Assembly (NCBI GenBank): GCA_038501195.1
Contig: JBBPUQ010000008.1
Location: 1,406,001 to 1,470,000 of the forward strand
DNA length: 64,000 nt
Reading direction: 5' to 3'
From: Nemania diffusa
Lineage: Eukaryota; Ascomycota; Sordariomycetes; Xylariales; Xylariaceae
This document shows, one piece after another, positions 1 to 11,154 of the stretch. The notes beneath the pieces are model-generated. The model had not been told where the DNA came from. It ran no database searches and saw nothing but the letters and a program-made list of their open reading frames with translations. The position numbers and the translations under genes are program-made. The number at the start of each line of letters is the position of its first letter. The stretch's first letter is position 1.

Positions 1-1065
1 AGAGGGGGAGGGATTAAAATAAAAATGATTTTCTATAGTTGCCAGTTAAGTCGCATTGATTTGGCGAGCTGCGACAGGTTAAGTGATGTTTAGATCATTC
101 CATGAGCCTGGTCGTCGGTAATCCGCCGATACGAAGTGAGGATATAATAATCTGGTATTATTACCGATAGAAAATCGGAATATGGGAAGATGGAGAGGTT
201 GCAAGTTGCAAGTTTCCAGTTGCAGCGAAGGATGGAAGGACAACGGGAGGTTTGTATATAAACCAAGGGAATAATATGATAAAGTCTGACCGATCCCGAG
301 GAATGACTGTTGTGCACTGGGTGATGATCTAGTTGCTCTGGCTAAGGCCATAGCTACGGGTTAAAGCCACGAGGTTTTGGCTTGCTGTGGGAATGAAGTG
401 TCTTGCTTGAAAAGTGAAATTCCCTACCTGGTTCCTGGATAGAAAGTAACAAGCGTGAATCTAGATCTCGGCACTGGAATGGGTAGGGTACAATAGCCGT
501 ATAGAGGAAAGACAAAACCGAAATACAAGAGAAGGTCAAGCAATATAATGATGAGTAGGTATGTCGTTTAGGCCGAGGTGGATTTGTAGGGACTTGGGAT
601 CAGGATAGTAACTGAAGAGACTGAGACTAGCCATGTAAATGGGCGCGCACATCCGTGCGGCCAAACATTGCTCCAGAAGGTCTGAGGTCATATACCTCAG
701 GAGCATCAGACGGGAAGCGACCTACTAGGTTGGTAGACTTTAGTGTAAGTATGGTATGTGTAGTATCGTACTTACTTTGTTAAGTGTCTTGGAAAGAGTG
801 AGACTTCCAAGCCTACCTGGGCGGTTGGCCTTCCCACCGGGCAGGCCTCTCGCCGTGAGGATGCCCTCACTTTGTTCGATGCAGCCAATAAAATTATCGT
901 CAAGACGTGAGATGCTGCAGGTGAGGCTGTGAATCACCTCCTGTTGTTCGAGGGGGCATTGTGTGCGAGGGACTGAGATGTTGGTGTTATATTATTTGGA
1001 TATGTTAGCTGGTTTGCCTGGCTACTTATATTTATCCCCATGCCATAATGTCAACTCCCAGCTGT
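1..1065. other. Intergenic, no gene recognised
   Basis: Mixed AT-rich and moderately GC-rich sequence downstream of the STN1 stop codon. Only short open frames are present, with no recognisable domain, splice pattern or RNA gene on either strand. The block near 780-930 is more GC-rich, but I could not match it to any known RNA. Confidence 0.5.
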
Positions 1066-2015
1066 TCACAGCCCTAGAGCATCATATTTACCCCCCTCGC
1101 CAACCTTTGGTCTCAAGCTCGCCATTCTAGCAGCCTGTTGAACTCTTGCAGTCTTGGCCGAGGTGATACCAATACTATTTTTTAGTATTGGGTGACTCTT
1201 TGACAGATGTGTACTCCTAGCACCGCCGCCTTTATCCTCACCGGTGCCTCTAGCCAACCCCTTAGTTATCTTCCTTCTCTTCTTCACTTCAGGCTCAATG
1301 GCCTCGGCCTGCTGCAGCCTTCGGCACATCCTCACCTCTTTATCCTTTAGCACCCACGGCTGGCCTAGGACATCGCGGCGGAAGTCCCGAGCCTTATTCC
1401 AGAAAAGCACTTCTTCGTTCGTAGACCAGACTTGCGTTGCCTTTTGGATACCAATCTGTTTTTGGCCTCGAAAAAGCTTCACAGTCCCCTTGATATCTAA
1501 AACCGTGCCCACGTCAGCATCGGCAGGGAACGGTATCGTGGTGGTAGTGTCTTTTGTCCTCGCTTTTGTGGTGTTGGTGGCAGTGGCAATTTGCTGGTTG
1601 GTTGCTCTGCTTTGGATGGCTTTGCGATGAAGTATAGTATCGTTCTTAGTGGTGGGAATTGCTAGAGTGCATTCGATGCATTGTCCTGTGCTATCATCGA
1701 TAGTATAGACTCGGTGGCCGTGATAGTCGTCAATTGCAACTACAACTCCTATGATCCGTACCCATTGGATAGGGTAGTTCAACTGGAAAAAGACACCAGC
1801 ATCTGCATATAAATAGGTCAGATTTGGGTTATTTGGATTGGGGTAGACTGCAATAGTTTGTATGTGTCCTGCTCACCTTCAAAGCCAGGCCGGCACACAA
1901 GGCCTGCAATGTCGACTGCGCGCAAAGGGCACCACTTATTAATGGTAGGTGATAAGTGGAAACAGTATTGGGGGTAGTAGACCAACTGTTCAGCAGTTGT
2001 CATCGCATTTTGCAT
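1066..2015 (-). CDS. stn1: CST complex subunit Stn1 (OB-fold telomere-capping protein)
   Basis: Stn1 belongs to the telomeric single-strand binding CST complex in the nucleus. It protects chromosome ends and assists C-strand fill-in with DNA polymerase alpha. Two exons are read on the minus strand: 2015-1877 and 1802-1066, with a 74-nt intron (GTGAGC donor, ATGCAG acceptor) that preserves phase and gives 291 aa. Exon 1 carries the Stn1-family segment YPQYCFHLSPTINKWCPL followed by an AVDIAGLV strand. The join gives GFEDAGVFFQLNYPIQWVRI and then VVVAID, the core of the Stn1 OB fold (about residues 15-150). The basic, low-complexity C-terminus (KKRRK) is typical of fungal Stn1, which lacks the C-terminal winged helices in many filamentous fungi. 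The ATG at 2015 was chosen; an in-frame ATG at 2003 is also possible. Family assignment is from recalled motifs. Confidence 0.85.
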
Positions 2016-2512
2016 GCATCAATGCTGTAAGAAGCATTGCCTCTAGAAGATCGATCAAGTCATGGAAATAGTTGAACGTGGTAGGATCAGCATCAAAGAC
2101 GCGAGGGACGCGACAGGCTTCAAGAATGACTTAATGGGGGGTCAACAGTGCCCCGCAACCGCCCACTCATAGGTAATACTTGTAGGCTCCCACTATCTAA
2201 CACCCAGTTACCGCCAGGTAACCAACCTGCTTAAACAGGTAACTATAAGTCTAGGTATGACAGGTATCATTCAAACCTTACGCAAAACACATTAAAAAAA
2301 GAATACACAAGTGATTGATCATTTTAGCGATTCTCATTCTTATCTTCTCATACCTACCTCTTATTTAATCCCTAGATAACTCCTAACGCCAGCCGTGCTT
2401 AGTACCATTGAAGACCAACGCCAGTGCGACCTTGCTCTCTACCCATACCTAAACGTACTTCAAGCACATATCTATCAAACCTACCAATCAAGACAACAGT
2501 AGACGGCGGTAT
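2016..2512. other. Intergenic between STN1 5' end and J-protein 3' end
   Basis: About 500 bp that is AT-rich toward 2280-2400, with no supported gene. It should contain the STN1 promoter and the terminator of the upstream J-domain gene, both on the minus strand. Confidence 0.5.
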
Positions 2513-3456
2513 CTATTTCTTCTTTCCCCTTTTCAGCCGGGCCACAGCGGCTTGGAATGCCTCCTCTGAGGGTTCATCCTCATCAACGCGACGCTTCTTT
2601 CCTCTCTTCCCAGTTGTGGGTGCACTGGTATACTTTGCTGCTAGGTTATCGAGGAAACTCTCTCGTCCCTGCTGATTGCGTCGGATGAGTGCCGCCAGCG
2701 CGTCCTCAGAGGATTCCTTCTTCTTCCCTTTCTTATTGCCGAAGAGCTTGTCGTGAACCCCCAATTCTTTTGCGTGCTCTTCGGCCTCCGTAGCTTCACT
2801 TTTGGCTGCCTTGATGCGTGCCTGTCGGGATCTCTTGCTCTCTTTTGTGTATGCCTTAAATGCAGGAACGTCTTTACTGGCAATGGCGTTATCGATTATC
2901 TTGCGGAAGCGTTCGTCGTCTTGGAGCACGTCGCTAAGCATGATGGTTTCGTAGATGGCGTCCATATTGCCCTCGTGTTCTTCATAGGCGATGAGGATAT
3001 CATCTCGCTCCTCATCGGAGCCTTTGTACTGCTTCGCAAATTTCTCAATGGCATCCTCTGATATTGCGTCGCGGAATTGTTCGCGGTAGAAATCTGACCA
3101 GTTGAAGCCATCTGAATCGACAGCGGATTCTGAGGTAGAACCGGTTTCGTCGTAGCGCTTGCGTCGAGTCGGGTCTGAGAGTACGGCATATGCGAACGCG
3201 ATAGATTGGAAGGTCTCGTGGGCTTGCTGTTTCTGGTCTTCGGATACCTTGTCTGCCAATTGTTATAGATTAGATAAAACGGAAATATCGCGATGCATTT
3301 TGGAAGTGTAGATGCATTACCTGGATGGTTCTTCAATGCAAGCTTTCGATAGGCGGATTTCACCTGGTCTGCTGTCGCAGTGCGCTCAAGCCCTAGAACT
3401 TCGTACGGGTTAATGGCTGGAGGCTCGCCATCTAGAAGATCGTCAGGTGCATCCAT
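2513..3456 (-). CDS. J-domain co-chaperone, DNAJC9-like
   Basis: This is an Hsp70 co-chaperone of the DNAJC9 type. In other eukaryotes the family acts in the nucleus on histone handling; that role is inferred here. Exon 1 is 3456-3321 and exon 2 is 3252-2513, with a 68-nt intron (GTAATG donor, TTGGCAG acceptor). The splice falls exactly inside the J-domain signature and rebuilds HPDK. The J domain (about residues 15-85) opens with NPYEVLGLERTATADQVKSA and contains YAVLSDPTRRKRYDETG. A middle region with acidic and basic helices (DDILIAYEEHEGNMDAIYE) matches the DNAJC9 central region. The C-terminus is Lys/Arg-rich with likely nuclear localisation signals. Length is 291 aa, close to the family norm. 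The gene diverges from the deaminase gene that begins 385 bp away. Confidence 0.88.
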
Positions 3457-3840
3457 GATAACACGGTCAATACCCTAGGTAAGTCGAAGGAGTGGAGTGG
3501 CAATTGTCCGTGGATAAAAGCGGTGGTGTGAGGGACAACAAATATTTGGTTGGTATAGTTATCAGTGCTGTATCTACTGGCAGGTCGAGGATGACGGCTG
3601 ACGCGCATGGTCTAGACGCGTTTAGTGGTTTTACCGGTAGGTACGCAGTAGTGTGATCTGTGCAAGGGTCTGTATGTAGGTACTAAGGACCTGTCTACCT
3701 AAGTGGGGCAGTGGCCGCGGGGTAGAGGTATCTACATCGAGAAAGAAGCCCTGAAAAACGTTAGATAGCATTACCTAGGTATGTATGTAGATACGGCTTA
3801 TCTCAGCGATTCTAAGCATCACTCCGTGCCGTATCGAAAT
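3457..3840. promoter_or_regulatory. Divergent promoter region, J-protein / deaminase
   Basis: The J-protein start codon (3456, minus) and the deaminase start (3841 or 3781, plus) face away from each other across about 325-385 bp. Both promoters must therefore lie in this interval. It contains several TAGGTA/TACCTA words but no TATA box I would commit to. Confidence 0.5.
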
Positions 3841-4392
3841 ATGATTTCTACGAACATCTTAGAGCCTCCGCAAGACATTATTCCGGAAATCAGAGCACGC
3901 GACCATGAGGGGTACATGAGACTAGCACTCTCTCTCGCAACAAAATCACCCCCCAAGCCTACCAACTACCGTGTTGGTGCTGTCATGGTGGATGCAGCGA
4001 CAAATGAGGTTCTGGCGACAGGGTACACACTCGAGCTCCCAGGAAATACCCACGCCGAGCAATGCTGCATAGAGAAGCTAGCTGAGAAATACAGAGTGAC
4101 CGGGACACGTCTAGGCGAGGTTCTGCCCAGCACGGTCGCGCTCTATACGACGGTAGAGCCGTGCTCGCAGCGGCTCAGCGGCAACACGCCCTGCGTCGAG
4201 AGGATCTTGGCCGTTGGGAAGTGCATCAAGACCGTTTACGTCGGCGTACAAGAGCCCGAAACTTTCGTCAGTGGGAACTCGAGCCGCAGGAGGCTGGAGG
4301 ACGCCGGGATCGAAGTTTTACTAGTTGAGGGATTGGAAAGGGAAATTTTAGAGGTTGCCACCGCTGGACATAAGACACCAAAATCTTCATGA
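3841..4392 (+). CDS. DRAP deaminase-like / cytidine deaminase-fold protein
   Basis: This is a zinc-dependent deaminase of the cytidine/deoxycytidylate fold that most resembles the deaminase domain of fungal Rib2. Rib2 acts on the pyrimidine intermediate of riboflavin synthesis. Counted from the ATG at 3841 (183 aa), the zinc site is visible as HAE (His71, Glu73 as proton shuttle) and PC-x9-C (Cys108, Cys118) within VEPCSQRLSGNTPC. The segments YRVGAVMVD, GYTLELPGNTHAEQ and YVGVQEPETFV are the ones shared with Rib2-type enzymes. An in-frame ATG at 3781 would add 20 unremarkable residues; the later start is preferred. It is a single-exon gene. The pseudouridine-synthase domain of full-length Rib2 is absent, so this is a stand-alone deaminase. 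The substrate is inferred from similarity. Confidence 0.85.
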   Translation: MISTNILEPPQDIIPEIRARDHEGYMRLALSLATKSPPKPTNYRVGAVMVDAATNEVLATGYTLELPGNTHAEQCCIEKLAEKYRVTGTRLGEVLPSTVALYTTVEPCSQRLSGNTPCVERILAVGKCIKTVYVGVQEPETFVSGNSSRRRLEDAGIEVLLVEGLEREILEVATAGHKTPKSS

Positions 4393-5022
4393 ATTAAATG
4401 ATTTAATGTAACACATTCCTCCTGTTTTGTATACCTGCTTAACCTAACCTATCGGTTACCTCAGTCGAGGGCCTTACCGTGTGAAAATCACAGCAAATAA
4501 TGAATCAACATGAGTCTAGAGTCGCACTCACTACCTCTTATACATTAGGTTATTTAATTATCAGCAAAGCCCCTTATTCACTCTTCTACCTCAAGGCTAG
4601 TAGAGTAAGCGCGGTATAAAATATAACAATATTACAGTGATGTTATAAATAAGAGGGAAAAATTGTCACAACTACACTATTTAAGAAAGATAATTATAGG
4701 TAATTGGTTTTATAGTTGCTTGACGTGCAGTACCTTAGTACAACACGTTAAGTACCTACCGGATTAAGTTTCAATCCTTCGCTTGGTAAATATCTATGTG
4801 GATTACAGGTAGCTTAAGCTGCCTAGCTATCGATAAAGGAATGAGAAAGGAAAGTGCCTAAGACATACAGTGGTTGCTAGGTCTTGCCTTTATAAAACTA
4901 ACAACATCTATGATATCAAAACCCACTATACTTTTAAGAGTTGAGGCTTGCAACCTCACTCTACGTTGAGTTATAATTCCCAATCACCGGGTTCTCCTTC
5001 AACCAAGAATCCCCAACAATGC
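4393..5022. other. AT-rich intergenic, no gene
   Basis: AT-rich spacer between the deaminase stop codon and tRNA-Lys. I see no open frame of note, no repeat and no RNA signature. Confidence 0.55.
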
Positions 5023-5095
5023 GCCCGGTTAGCTCAATCGGTAGAGCGTGAGACTCTTAATCTCAAGGTTGCGGGTTCGACCCCCGCATCGGGCT
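5023..5095 (+). tRNA. tRNA-Lys (anticodon CUU)
   Basis: This is a 73-nt intronless cloverleaf. The 7-bp acceptor stem pairs GCCCGGT with ATCGGGC, including one G-T pair. The D arm contains TAGCTCAATCGG (internal A box). The anticodon loop ACTCTTAAT has anticodon CTT, which reads AAG. The T arm is GCGGGTTCGACCCCCGC and holds the B box GGTTCGACC. CCA is not encoded, as expected in a eukaryotic nuclear gene. A T-run terminator lies downstream. The folding was done by eye but every stem pairs. Confidence 0.96.
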
Positions 5096-5133
5096 CAATT
5101 CCCGATGCCTCACTGGATACAGTGGGCGCCTCG

Positions 5134-5151
5134 TTTTTTGTCTTTTTTTTT
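5134..5151 (+). terminator. RNA polymerase III terminator of tRNA-Lys
   Basis: Two consecutive T-runs (six T at 5134-5139, nine T at 5143-5151) follow the tRNA by about 40 nt. They are the first T-runs long enough for Pol III termination, so the primary transcript would carry an unusually long trailer. Confidence 0.7.
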
Positions 5152-7809
5152 GTCTTCCAAAATTAATTTTTGAAGGCGTTATTTGTAGTTTTCCTCAGTT
5201 CCTTAGCTAGAACTTTTAAATCAAAATCATGTCATGATTGTAAGAACCGCTTCTATGTCAAGGTAGGACAGACCACTCGGCATGTCCGGGCTTCTCCCTC
5301 TGTACATACTTGTAGACAAGCTTAGAATCTATGTAAATTCCCTACTTATCTAGCCTCTAGATCCTGTACAAGGTAGGTCATACTGCGCTGTTGGAAGTTG
5401 TTGTACAGTATGAGCTCCTTACCCTTCCTTTTGGTCGCCTACCTCATGATAACCAATGCGCCTCACAATGCGCCTCGCAATGCGCCTCTGGCAAACGGCG
5501 GTACGGGGGACATTTAGGATGTGAGATACTTACAGTATACATTGTAGTGTTCTGATCGTCGTCACGTGTGTCGCCGCCACGTGTCGCCAACTGCTTGTTG
5601 AGAACCAGCATTCACATATTGTAGGTAAGTGTGCGTAGTATTGACGTTAAATACTACGCTGCAATGCAGCAGCGCCCAAAGAGGGTAAGATAGCTTATGT
5701 GAGGTCCTTTGGATGGCATCAACCGGACAACACCTCCAGAATGCACACACCGCATCATCACGCGTAAAACTTGTCATCATTCCTATCCGAAACCTCCGCT
5801 GGTTGCTGAACAAGAGCTTGGTATATACCAGGTCCTACTATGCCGTTGTATTAACATTCGAGAGAAGATGCTTGGCTTTTTCTCTTGTTGCGGGTATCTG
5901 CTGGAGCCTAGATTGTCGGCAACACGAGTTGGTGCCATCGGTTAAACCATCGAGGGACGTGCATCGAATGTCATAGATGTCAGGTAATCTAAATGTGCAG
6001 CCTAACAGCCAACAAGGTCTATGTATATGGAATGACTCACATCTCAACAGAAATCCGAGTGCAAATGGTACCTACTATTTCGCAGGGTTTATAGACAATG
6101 TTGATGTCAGCATCTCACGCTCAATCAAATGGTTGCCAAGCCTGCCTTGGGCTGCAGATCCCCTGTAGCCGCGCGTGTGGCTGCAACGCCTCTTTGCTGA
6201 TAGCCAAGGATAGGCCGTGTCGGATATTTACAAGTCATACCTATTCTCCATAAACCTTCGCTGTCTTTGTATTTTACATGGCCGCTTTGAGGTCGACCTA
6301 TCCATGTTGGGGCGGTGTGACAAGACTTCCAGTGCCAAGGAAACTTTTAGTAGTGAAAAACTACCCTTTGGGGTTAGTACGTTCCCTAAGGAGTGCTTGA
6401 TGTAGCTTATTAACCTAATTCTGATGAAATAAGTGTCTGTTTAACGCATATGTTCATTAGTTCTACAAAGGAGTTGAGAGCAAACTTTTCTTTAGTGTTA
6501 ATCCTAAGTCAAGATAGTTGGCTCACTAGGTATTAAAGACATGGTTAAATTCAGGAAGGAACTGCTACATAGCTTATTGTGAACGAAGTATAAATACTGT
6601 ATAATGGTGTACCTAAGACCTTTCTTCAACATAAAAGAAAACTCAGCAAGTACTTACATACTTACCAAGATATATGAGTGGGGTTTTTTAACAATGCCCG
6701 TTCTTACATACACACTAAACAAATATCCTATTTCTTTTTATACTTGTACTTGTACCTGTATATGGCACAGAGTACCTGTTAGAAAATACCACTACACCAA
6801 AAGATTTGGCGTGACCGGTCAATTATTGGTATTTCTTTCTAAAGGTGTATTTCTAACAGTACCTACCTCATGTAGATACCTAATTCTAGCAACTGCACAA
6901 GAATTAATTATAAACAGAGGTCAATACCTTCTCAAAAATACATATCAACGATCAATATCCTTGTGCCCTTATCTCATCCAGCCTAGACTAAAGGCCTCAG
7001 CCACCCCACCTCCTAGTTCCATACTCGTCTTTCCCCAGAATATTCCATCTTCACCTGACGAATTGACTTCCCCTAGGACAGGAAGGGGATAAAGCTACTT
7101 ACACTTGATATGTTAGCTGGCAGCTTGATCCCTGTCCTAACGTTCCTATGGTGATAGCTCCTCCTTGTTCTCCATTTCTCCCTTCATAATACGACAGCTC
7201 TCTACAAAGATCTACTTACGCATACAATACCTATGGGCAAATAGGTAGGTAGCGCCAATTAGCAGCTCTCCACACCATCCCAGTCTCAGACCGGCTAACT
7301 CATTTGGGCCTGTGGTCGCGAGACTTGTCTAAATCGCACCCATCATTCTCCAGTGAGGGCTACGCAGCAGTTGTTCGCAAACTCACTGCATATGCCCGCT
7401 TCTGGTATTAATTGTCAAACACAACCACCAAACGCAGCCGACAAACTCCGGTGTGCATTTGCTGTTGAAAATTCTGAGTCAGTACCACCAAATATATCTA
7501 TATATATCCCCCTCGCACAACCATATCCCGTGCCCCCCCAACTCTCACTGTGAAATCGTTGTGTGAACCACGTCGGCGCAGTTCAGAGACTCTTCAACCA
7601 GGTGTTTCACACACTAGCTTCCTTAGCTAACAGAAACTTATTTAGTCTCTTTCAAGGCACCCGTTACTATTTCATATCTCACGTCTGAGCCAGATAATCG
7701 ACCGCGCAGCACCGGGTCTACCACTCATCTTCTCTCAGCATCATATCAACACAATCATACCTAGATACTCACTTTTCCCTTGTCTGAGGGCTAGTCTAGT
7801 ACATTGACC
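5152..7809. other. Intergenic, no supported gene; small tandem repeat
   Basis: About 2.7 kb between tRNA-Lys and the Argonaute start. Positions 5454-5488 carry three copies of CAATGCGCCTC at 12-bp spacing. The longest open stretch (6604-7092) lies in AT-rich DNA, has no domain and looks accidental. The last 500 bp are pyrimidine-rich and likely hold the Argonaute promoter and leader. The segment 5700-6200 might be decayed coding sequence, but I could not identify it. Confidence 0.5.
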
Positions 7810-10800
7810 ATGGCCGATCATCCAGGTAGAGGTCGTGGCGGGGACCGCGGTCGCGGTGGTCGTGGTCGTGGTGGCGGTCGCGGCAGAGGCGACTTTGAAG
7901 GCCAAAGTCGGGGAAGGGGCAGTGCTACATTCTCTGGGTTCCAGAGTCGTGGTGATGCTCAGGGAGGGTATGGCCGTGGAAATTCTCAGAGAGGAGGGTA
8001 TGGCCATGGTGATTCCCAGGGGGGGGTATGGTCGTGGTGATGCTCCAAGGGGGGGTTATGGCCGTGGTCGAGGCCGTGGCGGCGGCGGTGGACGTGATAA
8101 ATTTGCAGGCGAGGCTTTTATTTTCAAGTCTGTCTACTCCGAAAGCACCCTCTTACTTCGATTGATACTAACATCTATCCTAGCCCCGGCGGCATTCCAC
8201 CCCCAGATCCCGCCATAACCAAGATTGAGAATGACGTTATGAAAGGACAGAGCGTTGGCACGCTCACTAGCCAGATGGCAAAGGTTCAAATATCCGATGA
8301 GGGTTTCCCCCGTCGACCGGCCTTTGGCAACCAAGGCAAAGCGGTCACGTTGTGGGCAAACTATTTCAAACTCGTCGCATCCGCCGAAGTAGCTATGCTC
8401 AAGTATTCCTTGGACGCCAAAAGAATAGACAAGTATCCACTTAAGGAAGAGGGAAAGAGCCCCAAAAAGGAGGGAAAGGCCTCCAAGTCAAAGGAAGACG
8501 CCAAGAAGAACGGCCCTAAGGGCAGGAAGCTTCACAGCATCATCAAATCGGCACTTGATCAAGTTGCGGGGTCTGTACCTTTCGCAACCGAATTTAAAGA
8601 CCAGGTAATCTCGCTCAAGCCCTTTAGCCTACCAGAGGGTAAAATCGTCAAGGTCCAGTATAGAGACGAGGGCAAAGACGATGAGTATGAAGTCACATTC
8701 AATGGTCCGACCACAGTTGATCTACCCGGCCTAATGAGATATTTGACCACCATGACCGACCCGTCGGGAGATACCTCATTCCCTAAATTCGAAGGCGTGA
8801 TCGACGCTATCAGTATCATCACTGGCTTCCACGCCCGCAGCAATCCAGCTGCCTCGTCACTAGGTCGCAGCCGCTACTTTCCCTTAAACCCACCTGAAAC
8901 CGAGCACTATAATCTAGGCCAGCCCGAGTTCAACAGGATCATTCGGGGCTACTTTCAGAGCGCTCGCCCAGCTACCGGTCGCATTATTCTCAATGCAAAC
9001 GTCGCCCATGGGGTCTTTCGTCTCAAAGGCCTTGTTTCAGACTTGGCCGATGGCCCATTTAGAGGCCAGGCCCAGTTTCTGCACAGAGCAATATTGAGAC
9101 TGAGGTGCCGATGTAAGATCCTATCTGACGATAAAGATCCTAAGAAGGTTCGCTTCATTCAGAAAATTATATGCGGCTTAGCTCTGGTCGGAGACGGCGA
9201 GACGAAGAACAAGAACAAACCGGGCGACAAGAAGGACGGACCTAAACCGAAAGTCAAACAACCAGGGGCGAATGCCACGGACGTCCAGTTCTACCTAAGA
9301 GCACCAGCTCCTGCCGGCCTGCGTGCAGATGCATTCTGCTCCGTTGAGGAGTATTATAAGAAGAGTAAGCGATACTATCTTACTATTTTCCTAGGAAGTT
9401 CAAAACTGACTATGTCTAGGATATGGGTACAATGTCCGCCCCGGACTTCCCGTGGTGAACGTTGGTACTAGTGCTAAGCCGGTTTATATGCCTGCTGAGT
9501 TTGTCGAGATTTTGGACGGCCAGCCATTGCGGCGGAAGACCACTCCAGACGAGACTCGAGGCATGATCAATTTCTCTTGTCGCTCGCCATTCGCCAACGC
9601 GACGTCTATATCAACCTACGGGCGCGAGGTTCTGGGTCTTGATAACTCTGAATACCTACGTAAATTCGGTATCTCTATAGGCACCACATTACTCACAGTA
9701 CAAGGACGTGAGCTATTGCCACCAACCATTGTGTACAAAGATGGGAAAAGTCAGAGAGATAAATCCCTCAACGTATTTGAAGGCGGATGGAACATGGATA
9801 GTGTTCGTGTTTTGAAACCTGGCAAGAGAATCCAGCGATGGTTCTGGATATCCATTGATCGATACAGGGACCGTCGGGACCATGACAACGTCGCTGAGTC
9901 CATGGAAAAGTGGGTGGCGTTTTTGCAGAGCCAGGGTATCGCTATCGACACAGAGCCTTTAGCTTGCAACAACATACAGGTTACAGTGGGAAATTCGGTC
10001 GCCAATGCGATACGGCCTGTGTTCAAAGAGATGGAGCGTAAAAACCCTCAGTTTGTGTTTGTCGTACTTCCAGGCAGCAAAACGGAGACTGCCATCTACA
10101 ATGAGGTTAAAAAGCTTGGCGACTTGGACTTCGGATATCTCAGCCAGAATATTTTGAAGGCGAACCTAGTAAAGAGAAGCCCGCAGATTTATGCCAACCT
10201 AGGCTTAAAGATCAATCTGAAGATGGGGGGAATCAACCACAAGCTCAAGGACGATGTCACTATTGTGAAGCAGCATCCTACCATGATTGTTGGCTACGAT
10301 GTCACGCACCCAACCAATCTTGCCGGTAATCTGGAAGGCGTACCTAGCTTAGTCGGCATGGTATCAAGTATTGACAAAGAGCTAGGCCAGTGGCCTGGCA
10401 CGGCTTGGGCTCAGGAGCCACGTCAGGAAATGTTAGGCAAAGAGCTTAAGGAACGATTCGCTGAGCGTCTCCGACTCTATAGACAGCATAACAATCAACT
10501 TCCCGCCAACATCATCATCTTCCGAGATGGTGTATCTGAGGGCCAGTTCAAGCAGGTGCTTGAGCATGAGCTGAAACTTATAAGAGAAGCTTGCGAAGGA
10601 ATGTATCCAGCTTCGCAAGGGCCGAAGATATCTATCATCGTGTCAGTGAAGCGGCATCAAACTCGCTTTTACCCCACAGATGAGAAGAATACCGTCCGGT
10701 CTCGGAATATCAAGAACGGCACCGTTGTTGATCGTGGTGTAACCCAAGCCGCGACTTGGGATTTTTTCTTGACGGCTCATTCAGGACTCCAAGGTATGTT

Positions 10801-11154
10801 CGATATCATCTACTCCCTATTATGTACATAATCACTAACATTGGTTAAGGAACTTCCCGTCCTGCGCATTATACTGTGTTACTTGACGAAGTATTCCGAT
10901 CCCTGTCACGCGAGAATGCGGCAAATCAGCTGGAAAAACTAACATTCGAGATGTGTCATCTGTTCGGACGAGCTACCAAGGCCGTAAGCATCTGCCCGCC
11001 AGCATACTATGCGGACATCCTCTGTACCCGTGCCAGAGTGTATCTCTCAGAAATGTTTGAAGCCTCAGATCGCATGTCTACAACATCTTCAAAGAACGAG
11101 GCACCCCCTCTCCCTATACATGAGAACCTTCGGAACTCGATGTTTTACATCTAA
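7810..11154 (+). CDS. Argonaute (QDE-2/SMS-2 class) with RGG-repeat N-terminus; frameshifted as read
   Basis: This is the small-RNA-guided endonuclease of RNA silencing. Exons are 7810-8127, 8184-9364, 9420-10793 and 10850-11154, with three 55-56 nt introns. The product would be about 1058 aa. Residues 5-105 are RGG and GYGRGD/GGYGRG repeats. The folded part starts at FNPGGIPPPDPAI and continues through the N, linker-1, PAZ (RYGYNVRPGLPVVNVG), MID and PIWI domains. Catalytic residues are visible: Asp in IVGYDVTHPT (about 793), Asp in IIIFRDGVSEGQF (about 869) and His in SRPAHYTVLLDE (about 964), with a candidate Glu finger in AQEPRQEML. The protein ends NSMFYI, a normal Argonaute tail. Oddity: a run of eight G at 8019-8026 puts the reading frame off by one. 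Seven G would join SQGGYGRG to the rest, so this is either a sequence error or a recent null allele. QDE-2 and SMS-2 cannot be separated by eye. Confidence 0.93.

Noticed and set aside
1244..1630. Plus-strand hydrophobic open frame
   Set aside because: Antisense shadow of the STN1 second exon.
6604..7092. 162-codon plus-strand open frame before Argonaute
   Set aside because: AT-rich, low-information sequence with no recognisable motif. Likely chance.
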